NCBI RefSeq assembly: GCF_040412425.1
Contig: NC_089744.1
Coordinates: 29,337,501 to 29,401,500, forward strand
Length of the DNA: 64,000 nucleotides
Origin: Macrobrachium rosenbergii
Lineage: Eukaryota; Arthropoda; Malacostraca; Decapoda; Palaemonidae
Direction: 5' to 3'
The position numbers and the translations under genes are program-made. Within the stretch, counting starts at the first letter, position 1. Every line of letters starts with the position of its first letter. Below, one piece after another: positions 35,919 through 47,990 of the stretch. The notes under the pieces are model-generated. The model was not told where the DNA came from and did no database searches. It saw only the letters and a program-made list of their open reading frames with translations.

Positions 35919-37111
35919 TTGTGAGGTTTTGCGTAACTGTAGAAACAATTGTAGAATATTTCTGCGTTTTCCCATTCATTAATTTCTTCATTATTATTTC
36001 TTTGCAGGTACGTACAGCCTAGTAACACGAGAAATTCGTGAGTATGTTCTTCCCAGGATGTATGTATGTTGAAGTACTGGGTACTATTCCGGTATTGTAG
36101 ATTAAAGTAAAATTTTCACTCATGTTCATATCTGCCTGTATATTTTTTCTATCGAGTGTGATGCTCAATTGAACTGAGAGGATGAATGAGCAAAGTTTCT
36201 GTCAAGTTTATTCCACTTCATTGATGATATGATTGTTCTTTGTGTGATGTTTCATTTACATAAAAATAAAGCTCCTGTTGGGATAGATAGGTTACTTAAA
36301 GTCTCTCATTGAGGAATTCCACGTAGGATTGTAATTTATTATATGTTTACAAGTTTGCAAGTCGAAGAATTTAAAATTTAAAACGTTAAAGTGTCTGAAA
36401 GTAAAAAAAAAGTTAAAAGACCTTGGGAAGAAAACCTAAAGAATTGGTAATGAGAAAAGATAATGAACCTGAATTTAAAACAGGTAAAGAATTCAGAATG
36501 AAAGACGTTGAAGAATTTAGACTAAAAATTAGAATAAGAAATTAGAATTTGAGTATTCGAAGAATCTAGAAATTGTTCAAAAGATTGAGTCAAGAGGTAG
36601 ATGAAAATTTAACATAGTTTTTAATGGGCATTCTTAACCTCGAAAATCCAGAAGAAGCTGGAAAAATTCTTGGTGATAAAATGAGGAACGCAGCTAATGA
36701 TGAGGCTTTCGAGCGGGATCTCTTCTTCCTCCAAAGTTGAACGGAAGAGGTTTTGGGGAGGAACAGGAAGCCGAAGAAGTCCAGTTTGCAAGGGGTCCGA
36801 ATTCCACACATTTTTCGTGTTTTAACTTTTTCCTGATGGCCGTAAATTGAGCAGTGCGCCTTCCAGGACCGAACGCCAGAAGCGGGTGGGGAAGGCGGTG
36901 GGTGGACTGGCTTGCTTGGGGTTCCTCCGGGGTGGTGGGTTGGGAAGAGGGTGTGGGATTTGGGATCTGGCTTCAAGGGCCGGACACAAGCATGGTAGAG
37001 AGGGACACAGGAAAGACGTAATGGAGTTTTGGAGTGCATCAGCAGACACGGTTGATGGAAAGGAAGTAAAAATTGAAGTTTAGTGTCTTTCTCTATCTAT
37101 TTATTCATATA

Positions 37112-37113
<2 letters not shown>
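35919..37113. other. Unique-looking DNA with a GC-rich patch
   Basis: 36005-36012 reads CAG|GTACGT after a pyrimidine-rich run (see findings). 36840-37030 is a GC-rich island with overlapping open frames on both strands (up to 149 codons, minus). No domain recognised and the composition is low-complexity, so no gene is called. Confidence 0.35.
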
Positions 37114-37208
<95 letters not shown>

Positions 37209-37223
37209 TGCGTGTGTGTGTGT
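37114..37223. repeat. (TA)n(GT)n microsatellite
   Basis: About 92 bp TA, then a GCGTGCGTGTG-type GT run. Confidence 0.97.
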
Positions 37224-37338
37224 ATAAAGACAAAATCCACGAAGAAAGAGAAACACTGGAGTGCTGAGAGTCCTTTCGACTGTCGAAAGGTCTCTGCAGC
37301 GCTCCAGTGTTCTCTTTCTTCATGGATTTGGTCTTTAT
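37224..37338. mobile_element. Spacerless ~57-bp-arm hairpin between (TA)n tracts
   Basis: Arms 37224-37280 and 37281-37338 are reverse complements nearly throughout (AAAGACAAAATCCACGAAG outer end, CCTTTCGAC|TGTCGAAAGG centre), with essentially no loop. A ~45-bp AT-rich tail (37339-37380) then leads into TA/CATA simple sequence, while (TA)n(GT)n lies on the left. The architecture resembles family E, but the sequence differs. Confidence 0.75.
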
Positions 37339-37378
37339 TTATATATTCATTACGTTCCATATTTTCGTGATTCAGTTT

Positions 37379-37548
<170 letters not shown>

Positions 37549-37569
37549 GAAAGAATCTTTATGCTCAAA

Positions 37570-37720
37570 ATATTAGGCTACAAATATCACATATTATCGA
37601 ATATACTTTACGTTGGGAATAACTTCCGCCCAAGATAAATTACTATTTATAAGTAACTCTGCCTCAGCCAGGTTTCGAAACTGGGCCTTTGCCTTAGATA
37701 TAGTAATTTTATATACATAT
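37570..37720 (+). mobile_element. Possible single-armed family E relative (E3)
   Basis: GGCTACAAATATC, then ...TCGAATATACTTTACGTTGGGAATAACTTCC lines up with the left arm of E1 (CTACAAATGTC... TCAATTCTCGTTACTTTGGGAATATC). Downstream CCAGGTTTCGAAACTGG resembles a tRNA box B with extra palindromy. No right arm. Diverged, between CA and TA simple repeats. Confidence 0.4.
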
Positions 37721-37804
37721 TTGTATATATATATTATATATATATATACATATGTGTATGTATGTATGTATGTATGTATGTGTATATATATATGTATATA
37801 TATG

Positions 37805-37839
<35 letters not shown>

Positions 37840-37856
37840 ATTGAATGAGTGTGTTT

Positions 37857-37929
<73 letters not shown>

Positions 37930-37990
37930 AATAAGGTACCTTTTATTAATATATATATAAGAACATAATATATATATATATATAATAAAT
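37721..37990. repeat. (TA)n and (TATG)n microsatellite complex
   Basis: TA runs (37730-37748, 37808-37840, 37860-37926, 37970-37986) and a TATG run (37756-37782). Confidence 0.95.
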
Positions 37991-38068
37991 AGTTTTATAG
38001 AATATATAACTCTCTCTCTGTACTCATAAGAACAGAAACATACAAGTTAATAAATCAGTTTTAAAGAA

Positions 38069-38071
<3 letters not shown>

Positions 38072-38106
<35 letters not shown>
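38072..38106. repeat. (CT)n microsatellite
   Basis: About 35 bp of CT. Confidence 0.96.
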
Positions 38107-38110
<4 letters not shown>

Positions 38111-38391
38111 AAGGTTGCCTGGTAAAATCCGACGAGCGAGAAAATTGTCTAATTAATCCAGAGTGGTGAGAATTGCACAAATTCAGTTGTTACCCACATC
38201 GTGTAATTAACTTAACAGAACTCTTCTCTCGTCTTATCTTAGGAGGTTTATTTATTAATTAATTCATTTATTTTTTTTATTTATTTTAGTAATCCTAAAA
38301 GTAGAACTAATGAAAATCTAAGAGAAAAATGGAGTTACCAAAAGATTGGAAGACATGCTGCTTGGGATGCATGAAAGCCTCAACCCGTGGG

Positions 38392-38395
<4 letters not shown>

Positions 38396-38466
<71 letters not shown>
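38396..38466. repeat. (CT)n microsatellite
   Basis: About 71 bp of CT. Confidence 0.97.
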
Positions 38467-38468
<2 letters not shown>

Positions 38469-40605
38469 GTTTTACAGGCTGATTTTGGAGTCTTGTTAAA
38501 AGCAAAATATCTGTAATCCTGAACGAATTCCATTAACAGTTTTGGGAATTGGCTTTTTAGCCGGCATTCTACTTACTTTATTGGTTAATTTATTGTATTC
38601 ACTTTATTTTAGTGATTTGTTTTACTCCGCATTAATGTTTTGTTTTATCCTGTATTAAAGCTTGAATTGAATGAACAGCCAATTTAATTTTCAAAGGTTT
38701 TACGATAAGCGGCGATGTCCTTTAGTCTTCCGCTCATCCTTCAGGATTTCTTTACCTTTAGGACTCCACAGGTGGCGGTGACAGGAGGAGCGTTGCCTAA
38801 GAGACTTAGATGTCAGAAGAGTCTGCGCTGACATCATTCAACAGGGATGTCCTTCTTGGAAAGGAAGATTTCTTTGGAAGTACCACCAATTTTTTTTTTT
38901 TTAAGAAGCCATGGAATATTATCCGAATATTGCGGATATAATTCTGAGAGTTAGTTTATCTTCTCATTCTGCTTCCACTTTGCAAAGAGTAGGACCTACT
39001 CTGTCTGTCAGCAGTCTTCTCTTTTGACCTGAGTGTACTTGACCTTGAAGTAACTCGATTTCCACCATTTCTCTTTTGTAACGTCACCCTTAAAATGTGA
39101 GTACTTCCGAAGTTGCTTTTACTACTCTGATTTGGTTACTTGTTCCCTCTTTTAGGTGCGCAGTGTCACCCGAGGCTTCTCCATAGGTGCCTTCACAACG
39201 AAAGCATGAGATGCAGTTTTGCCTCCTGCATCGCAGAGGAGCAAAGACAAAACTTAGGCATAGTAGCTATGATTAATTTCAAAATATCGGCAACATTCCA
39301 TTTAAGGATTACCCTACTGGAACCAAAAACAGCAGAACTGCATTCGTTTAGGTAAAGAAGATTGTCTCTTTGTTTGGGGAATAAGTTCTGTTTAGAATTA
39401 AACATAAGTAAGTAACGTGAACGAGACAAGGGCTGTCCTCCCAGGGTATGAGAAACCTCATCATTGGTTGGTGTAGTTAAAAAAAAAATTAATAACTTGC
39501 TACAGTTATTTACAAGAATTCCGTATTATTTACTGTCCTTTTGAAGTCCGAGACGTAAATCTAGATAGATAAATATTACAAGAGACATAAAATGATAAAG
39601 GTAAACTGGTAATTTTTGTGTCGACTGTCATGGTGTCATAGGATGAGAGAGAGAGAGAGAGAGAACAATTCGTGTGACATTTCTCTGTATGCGGTGTTTA
39701 AACTTTTTTGTGCGTATTATGAAATTTTAGGTTTATCATTTCAACTTGATAGAAAAATTACTGTCGATTTCCATTTATGTAGATAACCTGTGTAAGATAA
39801 ACATTCTGAAAACTCGAAAACAAGACGAGCCTGTCGACGAACCGCTGAAAAACAGCTCGTCGAGCAAAGCCTAATGTATTTTCTAGAAGCCGAACACCAA
39901 GCCGAGAAAACGAGGTGGCATAGAGTATACGAATTTGCTCATAAATGTTTTTCTCATGCGCACGAAAAAAGAGAAAGAAGTTGAGAGTGGCATTAGCCCT
40001 GTGGAAAATCAATTGTTCCCTATCACATTGCCAGAGTATGTCAGTTAGTGGCTATTAGGGCAGTACAGATTCGCTAGATAAACAATTCCACTACATTCTT
40101 CATTATCTCGCCTGTGCAGTATATTGATTGTACCGAGTTTACTTCATTTGCAGTCGTCATAGATCAGTTTGTTAGTTACCTTTCTCGTCTCTATCTACTT
40201 GAACAAGCGCGCTCGGGAGGAAACGTCGTATGCTTGTGCCGTAACTGAATTTACCGGTTTTTTATTTATTTGTTTATTTTTATAAGTTGCATACTTGCTG
40301 GCAGACAGCTACTGGATTAAGAGTCACGTTGTGCGCAGACGTTATGTGAAATCTTACAGTATCCTTTTCCTCTTGTTCTCTGTTTTTATTCTTTTACTGC
40401 TTCGTGTTTTTTTTTTTATCTGCTCTCTCTTTGTGTGTGTGTGTGTGTGTGTCCTCAGTCCTGCCACTGAGAGATTTATTTGGCACATTCTCCATCATTC
40501 CCAATCGCTCCATTCGTCATTGGAATTAGAGACACGTAATTTTTGCTCGTGACGGGAAAGGATGAAAAACGGACACTTGGAAATAAATGAATATCGGAGA
40601 TTGCT

Positions 40606-40611
<6 letters not shown>
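38467..40611. other. No gene called
   Basis: Unique-looking. Short GA run at 39643-39664. An acceptor-like TTCCCTCTTTTAG|GTGCGCAG at 39153 has no clear exon after it. Short GT run at 40434-40452. Confidence 0.35.

Positions 40612-40648
<37 letters not shown>
40612..40648. repeat. (CT)n microsatellite
   Basis: About 37 bp of CT. Confidence 0.96.
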
Positions 40649-40651
<3 letters not shown>

Positions 40652-41003
40652 CCTTGTTTTGTTCGTTAGGCTTTGATGGAGATGTGTGGAAGCAAAATAA
40701 CGCATTTAGTTGAAGCTTTTTGCCCCGACCGCAAATCTTGATGGTGAGTCTATCCAAGAGTTGGGCTGGAAGTTTTTGATTGACGAGCCTCTCTTGTCAC
40801 TCCGGTGACCATTAGCAAATTTTTTCCACTGCATCTCATTTTTCTGCGCCGCTCATTTAAGTTAAGTTTCAGTTTATTTATTTATTTATTTTTTTTTGTC
40901 TGTACATTTGTGCGTTTTTGTGTATTTATCATAGGAATAACGTATGACGTGTTTTTCCGGCACAGTGTATTAGTTCCTGGTACATTTGTATTCTATCTAT
41001 CTA

Positions 41004-41114
<111 letters not shown>

Positions 41115-41133
41115 ATATACATATGTATATCTA

Positions 41134-42445
41134 ATAAAAGGAGCCCATAAAAACGCCAAAATGTAGAAAGTTAATTTTATAATTTTGGAGAACAACTGTC
41201 TCCCTCTACAGACAGGTAATGAATGAGAAAAGTTACAGAAAAGCCGTATTTATACCAAGAGTTCCAGCGGTCATCTGTTACGTCACTCCAGTTGAGAGCT
41301 TCTTAATCTTCTTAATCGCTGGTAGGAGGAGGTTTTATCTGTGATATCTGGGTCCCAAGCTCCTTTTGAGAGGTTCATCGTATTTCTTCGTTTAATCAGT
41401 GCTGATTCTACCAATTGACTTTTGAACCAACAATTGCTGCTATAAATTACATGTAACAAATTCCAGTTTATTCTGTGGTTATGGCTATTTATGTGATTAA
41501 AAATAGCTGAGCTCTGTTGGCCATACCCAACTGAACGTTTATGTTGTATTAATCTCGGGGGAATGATTTACATGTAAAACGTAGGATTGGTTACAGTCGA
41601 GGCAAGGGGTTTCGTATACTCCTGTGTCTTTGAGGACTGGCTTTTGTTGGGCGTTGATCAGGGATTTGGCTAAGGTATTTGGTTAGGTAAAAGCAAAACG
41701 GTTAGAGTTTCCAAGTGTCTGTGTCAACGTCTTAATCTTGTCCAGGTGTGGGATTATGAGTTTATTGTTGGGCGTCTCTCTAGTCTTGTTTTGCGGGGGA
41801 CGGTAGAAGATTATGTTAGCTTTATGGATCGCTTTCTCAATTTTATGGTCAGGGTACTTTAAAGATGACAGCTGCTTACAGATTAGTTCAATTTACTTTA
41901 CCAGGAAGTCTGGGGAGCAAATTCATAAGATCTTGATAGAAATATCATGATAAATGAAATAGAGAATGTAAGAAAGTGAAAATGTTGGTTTTCTGCATAG
42001 GTAAATTTGTATCCTGTCGTGTTTCTAATTATTAAAACATCAAGAAAAGGAATTTTGTTGTCTGTTTCCCATTCAACTTTAAATTTGATGCTGGGCACTA
42101 ATGCGTTTAATTTTGAAAGGAATTCGTTGAAATTGCCCCACCTATTATCCCAAAATGTTAGGATATCATCTACATATCTCATCCACAGCTTGTCTTTAGG
42201 TTTTATTGCATTTATTATTATAGTTTCAAAATATTCCATAGATTGGCTAAAACAGGGCTTAAATGGCTGCCCTTGCTGCACCCGAATTTTTGTTTAAAGA
42301 ATGAGTCCCCGAATGAAAAGACGTTATTTGATACATATAATTCAACTAACTCTATTGCTTTATCTACGGCTAGAGGGAAATGATCTGAATAGGGGTTAAT
42401 TTTTCTCTCAAAAACTGTAGAGCTCCTGTACTGGTACTTTTAGGC
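41134..42445 (-). pseudogene. Penelope-like retroelement, 5'-truncated and frameshifted
   Basis: Minus-strand remnant of a Penelope-like element, whose normal product joins a telomerase-related reverse transcriptase to a C-terminal GIY-YIG endonuclease. The best RT frame (41898-42281) has the catalytic YVDD motif (42165-42176), then IKFKVEWE and KIPFLDV, as in this family. Upstream, in another frame, FFKQKFGCSKGS continues the RT motif, so there is a frameshift near 42280. Downstream come HKANIIFYRPP, then GVYETPCLDCNQSY (about 41602-41640), the GIY-YIG start, with a disrupted YVGE-type block, stops and frameshifts, then HNHRINWN and ALIKRRNTMNLSKGAWD. The 3' end is AATAAAAGGAGCCCATAAAAACGCC at 41134-41160. 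The left part of the protein is missing beyond about 42445. Not functional. Confidence 0.85.
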
Positions 42446-42523
42446 CTTGTGGAAAGAATGGAGGACGATAGGGCGGTGCAGTTGCCGGGAGGATGGTATG
42501 AAGGAAGGCCTTTAATATTGAAT

Positions 42524-42798
42524 AGTGTACTGTGGGCATTACTTGAAGTTCTTTTCAGCGTTCCTTCGCCCCCAAGGCGCAACCCTTTCGTTTCTTTTTG
42601 CTGTGCCTCCGTTCATATTCTCTTTCTTCCAGCATACTTTCCAGGCTCCCCTAACAATTGATTGTTAATGTAACTGCGAGGGTTTCCTCCTGTTACACCT
42701 TCAGACCTTTCTACTGTCAGTTTTCGTTTCAGCGCTGGATGACCTCATTGGTCCCAGCGCTTGGCCTTCGACCTCAATTCTGTATTCTGTTCTATGCT
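42524..42798 (+). mobile_element. Family A SINE-like element, copy 9
   Basis: Clear from GTGTACTGTGGGCATTACTTGAAG to TTGGCCTTCGACCTCAATTC. The usual head is altered or missing, and 42446-42523 may be its diverged remainder. It abuts the truncation point of the Penelope-like element. Confidence 0.75.
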
Positions 42799-42961
42799 TA
42801 ATATTAAGCACGGGTGGGAGAGCATTCTTTATAGAGGTAATTGGGTAAGCGTGATTCAGCAAATAACAAGAATGAATGTGGCAGTGACCTTTCCGTTGTT
42901 GTATGTCTGGAGCCACCCTTTGTTAAGCAAATTATATGGACTCATGTTCAAAATGAATTTG

Positions 42962-42982
42962 TGCGTGTTTTTTTTTTTTTTT
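42962..42982. repeat. Poly-T run
   Basis: About 19 T in a row after GTGTG. Confidence 0.9.
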
Positions 42983-43349
42983 TATTTAGAGTTACTTCTT
43001 CATTTTACTGGTGTTAATGATAGCCAGCACCGGCCTTTGGCAAATCTGCAGCAAATGGCGACGGAAAATGACTCGAAATGTGTCTGATTCCGATAAATTT
43101 TCCAAATTGGGATTATTGGGCTTTGTGAGCCGCTGTGAACGGATTGCAAACGTTCTCGTCAAAACAAAGCCCTTTAATATTATTTTTTTTTTTAGCACAA
43201 TTCGAGTCACCTGGTCATGCGGAACCGTTTGGCTTTGAATTTCATGTTTACAGAGGAACATTATATTCGCAAGTAGCGTTTAGCAGTTTTTTTTCTTTCA
43301 TCGGTCACTTTACGGGGGATACGAAATACAAGAACACAGTCTTACTGTT

Positions 43350-43357
<8 letters not shown>

Positions 43358-43418
<61 letters not shown>

Positions 43419-43424
43419 TATATG

Positions 43425-43459
<35 letters not shown>

Positions 43460-43464
43460 GTGTG
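43358..43464. repeat. (TA)n and (TATG)n microsatellite
   Basis: TA to 43414, then a TATG run (43432-43460). Confidence 0.96.
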
Positions 43465-43469
43465 GGTGT

Positions 43470-45424
43470 GTAAATATATTATAAGAAATGGATATAATGT
43501 AACATAGTTTCTTTTCTCAGTTTATATAGAGTAGCCTTTTTGAATGTATCATGCGAATCGACACTTATCTCTACAGTTCCTGCGTGAGTAATAGTGCTGA
43601 AACCTTTTCGGGGGTCCTCCTGTGTGAGGTAATGGTATTACAATGCCTTGCAGGCGTAACGAAGGGCAACATGCATCGTCCAAACACACGCACGCACGCA
43701 CTCTTCCAAGCGCGCACCTGCGAGCAGCTTCTAGAATAACGAGTATTCGTTGGAATAACGTTCGTGTTACACCGCCATCAGGGTAAACTTGCTGTCCTGC
43801 GCCAGATAATTGGATCCTGCGTTCTTGATTTCATTTTCCTTATGAGCCCAAAGGACTTGCTGCTGCTCCTTTGCTTGCTGTGGTGCTCTCTGTAGTCTTT
43901 TTAGTGGAGGATATTGCTTTTCATTTTTTTTTCGCTCGATAGTTTGCTAACGTATATGTAAGTGATTGGATGGACCCTTTTGATGTAAGTACCAGTAGCG
44001 CAGCCGATACTGTCCTTTAGTTATTTTTGTATTGATAATAGTTATGATTAACAGTGTTAGTAGTAAGTTATTTTTTGGAATGTTTCCATGTAATTCCTAC
44101 TGAGCTTGATGCAACTTGTACTTTTGGTTTCGAATGATGAAGGATGCTACTACGATATGACAGATGGTGCTTCCTGATTGGTTACTGATAGTGAATGGCG
44201 TCACGTCTGACAACCAAGCGCTTATATTTAACAAATGAGATATTCCGATGAATTGGCGTGGTTTTATTAGATAAAGGACTCAATTTGAATTAAAATAACC
44301 GTATGAACTTTTATATTTTGAGTTTTACTCAGAATTTGCTGCCAAGTGTGTCATCATTTTCATGCTAATTATCTCATGATACCCGTTGTTTGATGCAAGG
44401 GAAATCCAGCTTATTTCACAGTGAAATAAACAAAACACTTTTATTTGACCTGTGTAGGCTGAAAGGTAATGACTCGGTTTTTAAATGCCATTTTTTCCGA
44501 GTTACCATCGGATTTTGCAACTGCATGCTTTGTGTAATTCAGGGGAAACTCGAAATTGTTTGAGAAAATACACTCTTACTCGCATCATATCTCAGCATCT
44601 GAAATAATTATGCGGTCTGGTAATACGAACGTGAAAGCCATTCATTGATAGATACAAAAACATGGAGAAAGAACAGGTAAAGAATTCCTGATATGCCACT
44701 GCGTTTGTAATGTTTGCTTCGCAAAGAATTTTCATTCTGACTCGTTGTTAAGTTTCTGTGGTATTAGCGATAAAGGTTTTGGGCTCAAAATGAATGATAT
44801 TCCGCGGCGGCGCTTGGGTAACTTCGTATCCGTGCAGCAATTATTTAATGGAACTCGAGCTGCAAAGGCTCGTGTAACCTACTTTCTCAGAGGAATGAAA
44901 GGAAAACGAGAGCAACTTTTCAATGCGTTTCTTGTCTTGTCGGCTCTGCATGCTAAGCGGGCGTTCATTAAACGTAACTCAAAACTCTTTTGTTTATCAT
45001 TTTACCAACCCTGGGACGCCTTTGAGATAACTTGGGACCTCGATGTGGGATATGCAGATGAAAGGAACTGCCGCAGCAGCAGCATGCATGGATTTAGGGA
45101 AGTTTTTTTTATAATGAGTCGTTCTTCATATATGTTTTTACCACGTTCATTTTTGTTTGTTCATATTTCGTCAGACATGACGTTTAGGCCCGCAGGATGA
45201 GGGAAACTACCTGTTCTCCTCAGTGAGGTTTTTGCTCGTATAACACTTTCAGCCGCACTCTTTTGCTTCAAGCCTCGAAGGTTTTCTCTCCAAGATTCTG
45301 AATATATGGCCTCCTCTATTCTGCGCTCGCCTGCTTGGAGAGAGAGTGGTTAAGACTTTACGCTGTGGCTACAAACGGCCCTTGTTTAGGCTTGAATGTT
45401 TTTTTTTATGTATCATATATACAG
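43470..45424. other. No gene called
   Basis: Unique-looking sequence. A 137-codon plus-strand open frame from an ATG at 44790 to about 45200 has no recognisable domain and average composition (see rejected items). Confidence 0.35.

Positions 45425-45485
<61 letters not shown>
45425..45485. repeat. (CT)n microsatellite
   Basis: About 61 bp of CT. Confidence 0.97.
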
Positions 45486-45488
<3 letters not shown>

Positions 45489-45656
45489 GGGTCAGTAATT
45501 GGGTACACAGCTTATGAACAGGGATCAACGTACTTTTCCCAAACCGGGCGAGGACAAGACAGTACGGTCCGCGTTCCCTAAAATACAGTTTGCCTTCGTT
45601 GACGGGAGCAGGAAGTTGGGTTACCGTGTTCGGGGTTTAGTCGACTATTGTGGATC

Positions 45657-45659
<3 letters not shown>

Positions 45660-45705
<46 letters not shown>
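45660..45705. repeat. (GA)n microsatellite
   Basis: About 46 bp of GA on plus. It is flanked by CT tracts at 45425-45485 and 45876-45909, so the three could pair as hairpins. Confidence 0.97.
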
Positions 45706-45707
<2 letters not shown>

Positions 45708-45873
45708 CACACGAGTGTTCATTACTCAGCCAAAACGTATACCATTAAAACGGAAGGTCCACTCTCTCTTTGTCCTCGTACCATGTTTTACAAGCCTTTG
45801 ATCACCGAACCGGTCAAGGAATGGAACGGTGTGGTGGGCAAATTTCCGTCAAATTCCATTAAACATTTGTTGA

Positions 45874-45875
<2 letters not shown>

Positions 45876-45909
<34 letters not shown>
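45876..45909. repeat. (CT)n microsatellite
   Basis: About 34 bp of CT. Confidence 0.96.
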
Positions 45910-45913
<4 letters not shown>

Positions 45914-46267
45914 GGTGCGGGTAATATAAGTTGATTCTTAAGGCGTAAATTTCTTTGCATGTAGCCGAAATCTGTTGTGAAACATTAGAAAACCTTCAGA
46001 GATCTTTCATTACGTGTAAGATATGCAAAAAAAAAATAATAAATCCTTTTCAACTATTCAAAACTTATGTTGCAACTAAGAAAAATTATCCCAACAATTT
46101 TTTTTCTAATTTCAGGTTCCATGCTTTCGTCAAACAAGATTCATACCATAACATTCTTTTTGAATTACAGAATGGCTGGATGACTCTGTAACGTCATTTA
46201 GGGTACATCAGCCATGATGACTGAAACGATGCATCGCATTATCTCGGCCAGTGAAGTTGAAATGTGA

Positions 46268-46270
<3 letters not shown>

Positions 46271-46321
<51 letters not shown>
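46271..46321. repeat. (CT)n microsatellite
   Basis: About 51 bp of CT. Confidence 0.97.
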
Positions 46322-46322
<1 letters not shown>

Positions 46323-46621
46323 TTCTTCCTTCTTGCATCTGTGCTTGCTTGTCTTTTAATACTAACGGCTGTTATTGTCATGCTACCCTTCTAATTTATT
46401 GGTACATGGATGGTCATTTGAAAGGAAAGTGACTCATTTTCATAAGGGAAACGCTGAAAGTATTGCTTCATGCAAATCAGAAACAATTAAATGGTGTTCA
46501 CGACCATTCGCAAACAACCGAATCTGTCACTTTTCGCGTCGGTTTTATTGCAGGACAGAGAACTCTTTTGTACGTGATGCTGACGTGTCGGAAATGTGTG
46601 TGCTCTGCCCTGAATGACTTG

Positions 46622-47990
46622 GGGTCTGTGCGCTTGATAGGTCTGTCTCTTCAGTGAGTCTGTGCCTCTGATCAGTCTGTCACTTTGATGAGACTGTCTC
46701 TTCGGTGATTCAGTCTCCTTGATGGTTTGTGCTCCTGATCAGTCTGCCTCCTTGGTGCTCTGTGTCCTTGATCAGTCTGTCCCTTTGATGAGTCTGTCTC
46801 TGGTTGGTCTGTCTCTTCATGAGTCTACCTCCTCGGTGAGTCAGTCTCTTTGGTGTCTCTGGTTGGTCTGTCTCTTCATGAGTCTACCTCCTCGATGAGT
46901 CAGTCTCTTTGGTGTCTCTGGTTGGTCTGTCTCTTCATGAGTCTACCTCCTCGGTGAGTCAGTCTACTGGTTGGTCTGTCTCGATGAGTCAGTCTCTTTG
47001 GTGTCTCTGGTTGGTCTGTCTTCATGAGTCTACCTCCTCGATGAGTCAGTCTCTTTGGTGTCTCTGGTTGGTCTGTCTCTTCATGAGTCTATCTCCTCCC
47101 GATGAGTCAGTCTCTTTGGTGTCTCTGGTTGGTCTGTCTCTTCATGAGTCTACCTCCTCGATGAGTCAGTCTCTTTGGTGTCTCTGGTTGGTCTGTCTCT
47201 TCATGAGTCTACCTCCTCGATGAGTCAGTCTCTTTGGTGTCTCTGGTTGGTCTGTCTCTTCATGAGTCTATCTCCTCGGTGAGTCAGTCTCTTTGGTGTC
47301 TCTGGTTGGTCTGTCTCTTCATGAGTCTACCTCCTCGATGAGTCAGTCTCTTTGGTGTCTCTGGTTGGTCTGTCTCTTCATGAGTCTATCTCCTCGGTGA
47401 GTCAGTCTCTTTGGTGTCTCTGGTTGGTCTGTCTCTTCATGAGTCTACCTCCTCGATGAGTCAGTCTCTTTGGTGTCTCTGGTTGGTCTGTCTCTTCATG
47501 AGTCTACCTCCTCGATGAGTCAGTCTCTTTGGTGTCTCTGGTTGGTCTGTCTCTTCATGAGTCTACCTCCTCGGTGAGTCAGTCTCTTTGGTGGTCAATG
47601 TCCTTGATCAGCCTTTCTCCTCAGTGAGTCAGTCTCCTTTGTGGTTATGCCCCTGATCAGTCTGTCAATATGATGAGTGTCTCCTCGGTGAGTCAGTCTC
47701 CTTGATCAGTCTGTTTCGGTGTGTCAGTCTCCTTGGTGGTCTGTGTCCTTGCTCAGTTGGTCTCCTCGGTGAGTCAGTCTCCTTGATGGTCTGTGTTCTT
47801 GATCAGTCTGCCTCCTCGGTTAGTCAGTCTCCTTGGTGGTGGTCTATGTCCTTGATCAGTCTGCCTTCTCGGTGAGTCAGTATCCTTGGTGGTCTGTGTC
47901 CTGGATCAGTCTGTCTCCTTGGTGAGTCAGTCTCCATGGTTGGTATGTGCCCTCGATTGGCCTGACTTTCCGTGAGTCTATCTGCTTGTT
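46622..47990. repeat. 59-bp minisatellite with a TGAGTCA heptamer in each unit
   Basis: The core (about 46795-47590) has some 13-14 units of a 59-bp sequence built from GTCTCTGGTTGGTCTGTC, TCTTCATGAGTCTACCTCC and TCGATGAGTCAGTCTCTTTG. The flanks (46622-46795 and 47590-47990) are older, diverged ~50-bp versions (CTCGGTGAGTCAGTCTCC ... TGTCCTTGATCAGTCTG). Two unit variants, CGATGAG and CGGTGAG, partly alternate. The period is not a multiple of three, so it is not coding. Nearly every unit has TGAGTCA, a perfect AP-1-type site (about 18-20 in all). Confidence 0.93.

Noticed and set aside
36590..37049. GC-rich region with 149-codon minus and 78-codon plus frames
   Set aside because: Open frames on both strands follow from the G-rich, stop-poor composition of the patch. 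Pro-rich low-complexity translation and no splice sites.
44790..45200. Open frame of about 137 codons on plus
   Set aside because: No recognisable domain, unremarkable codon use, low start context support. Length is possible by chance in 64 kb.
46909..47223. 104-codon open frame in the 59-bp minisatellite
   Set aside because: The unit length is not a multiple of three and the frame survives only because the unit happens to lack stops over a few copies.
46622..47990. CRISPR-like array
   Set aside because: Units are contiguous with no unique spacers, in eukaryotic DNA. This is a minisatellite.
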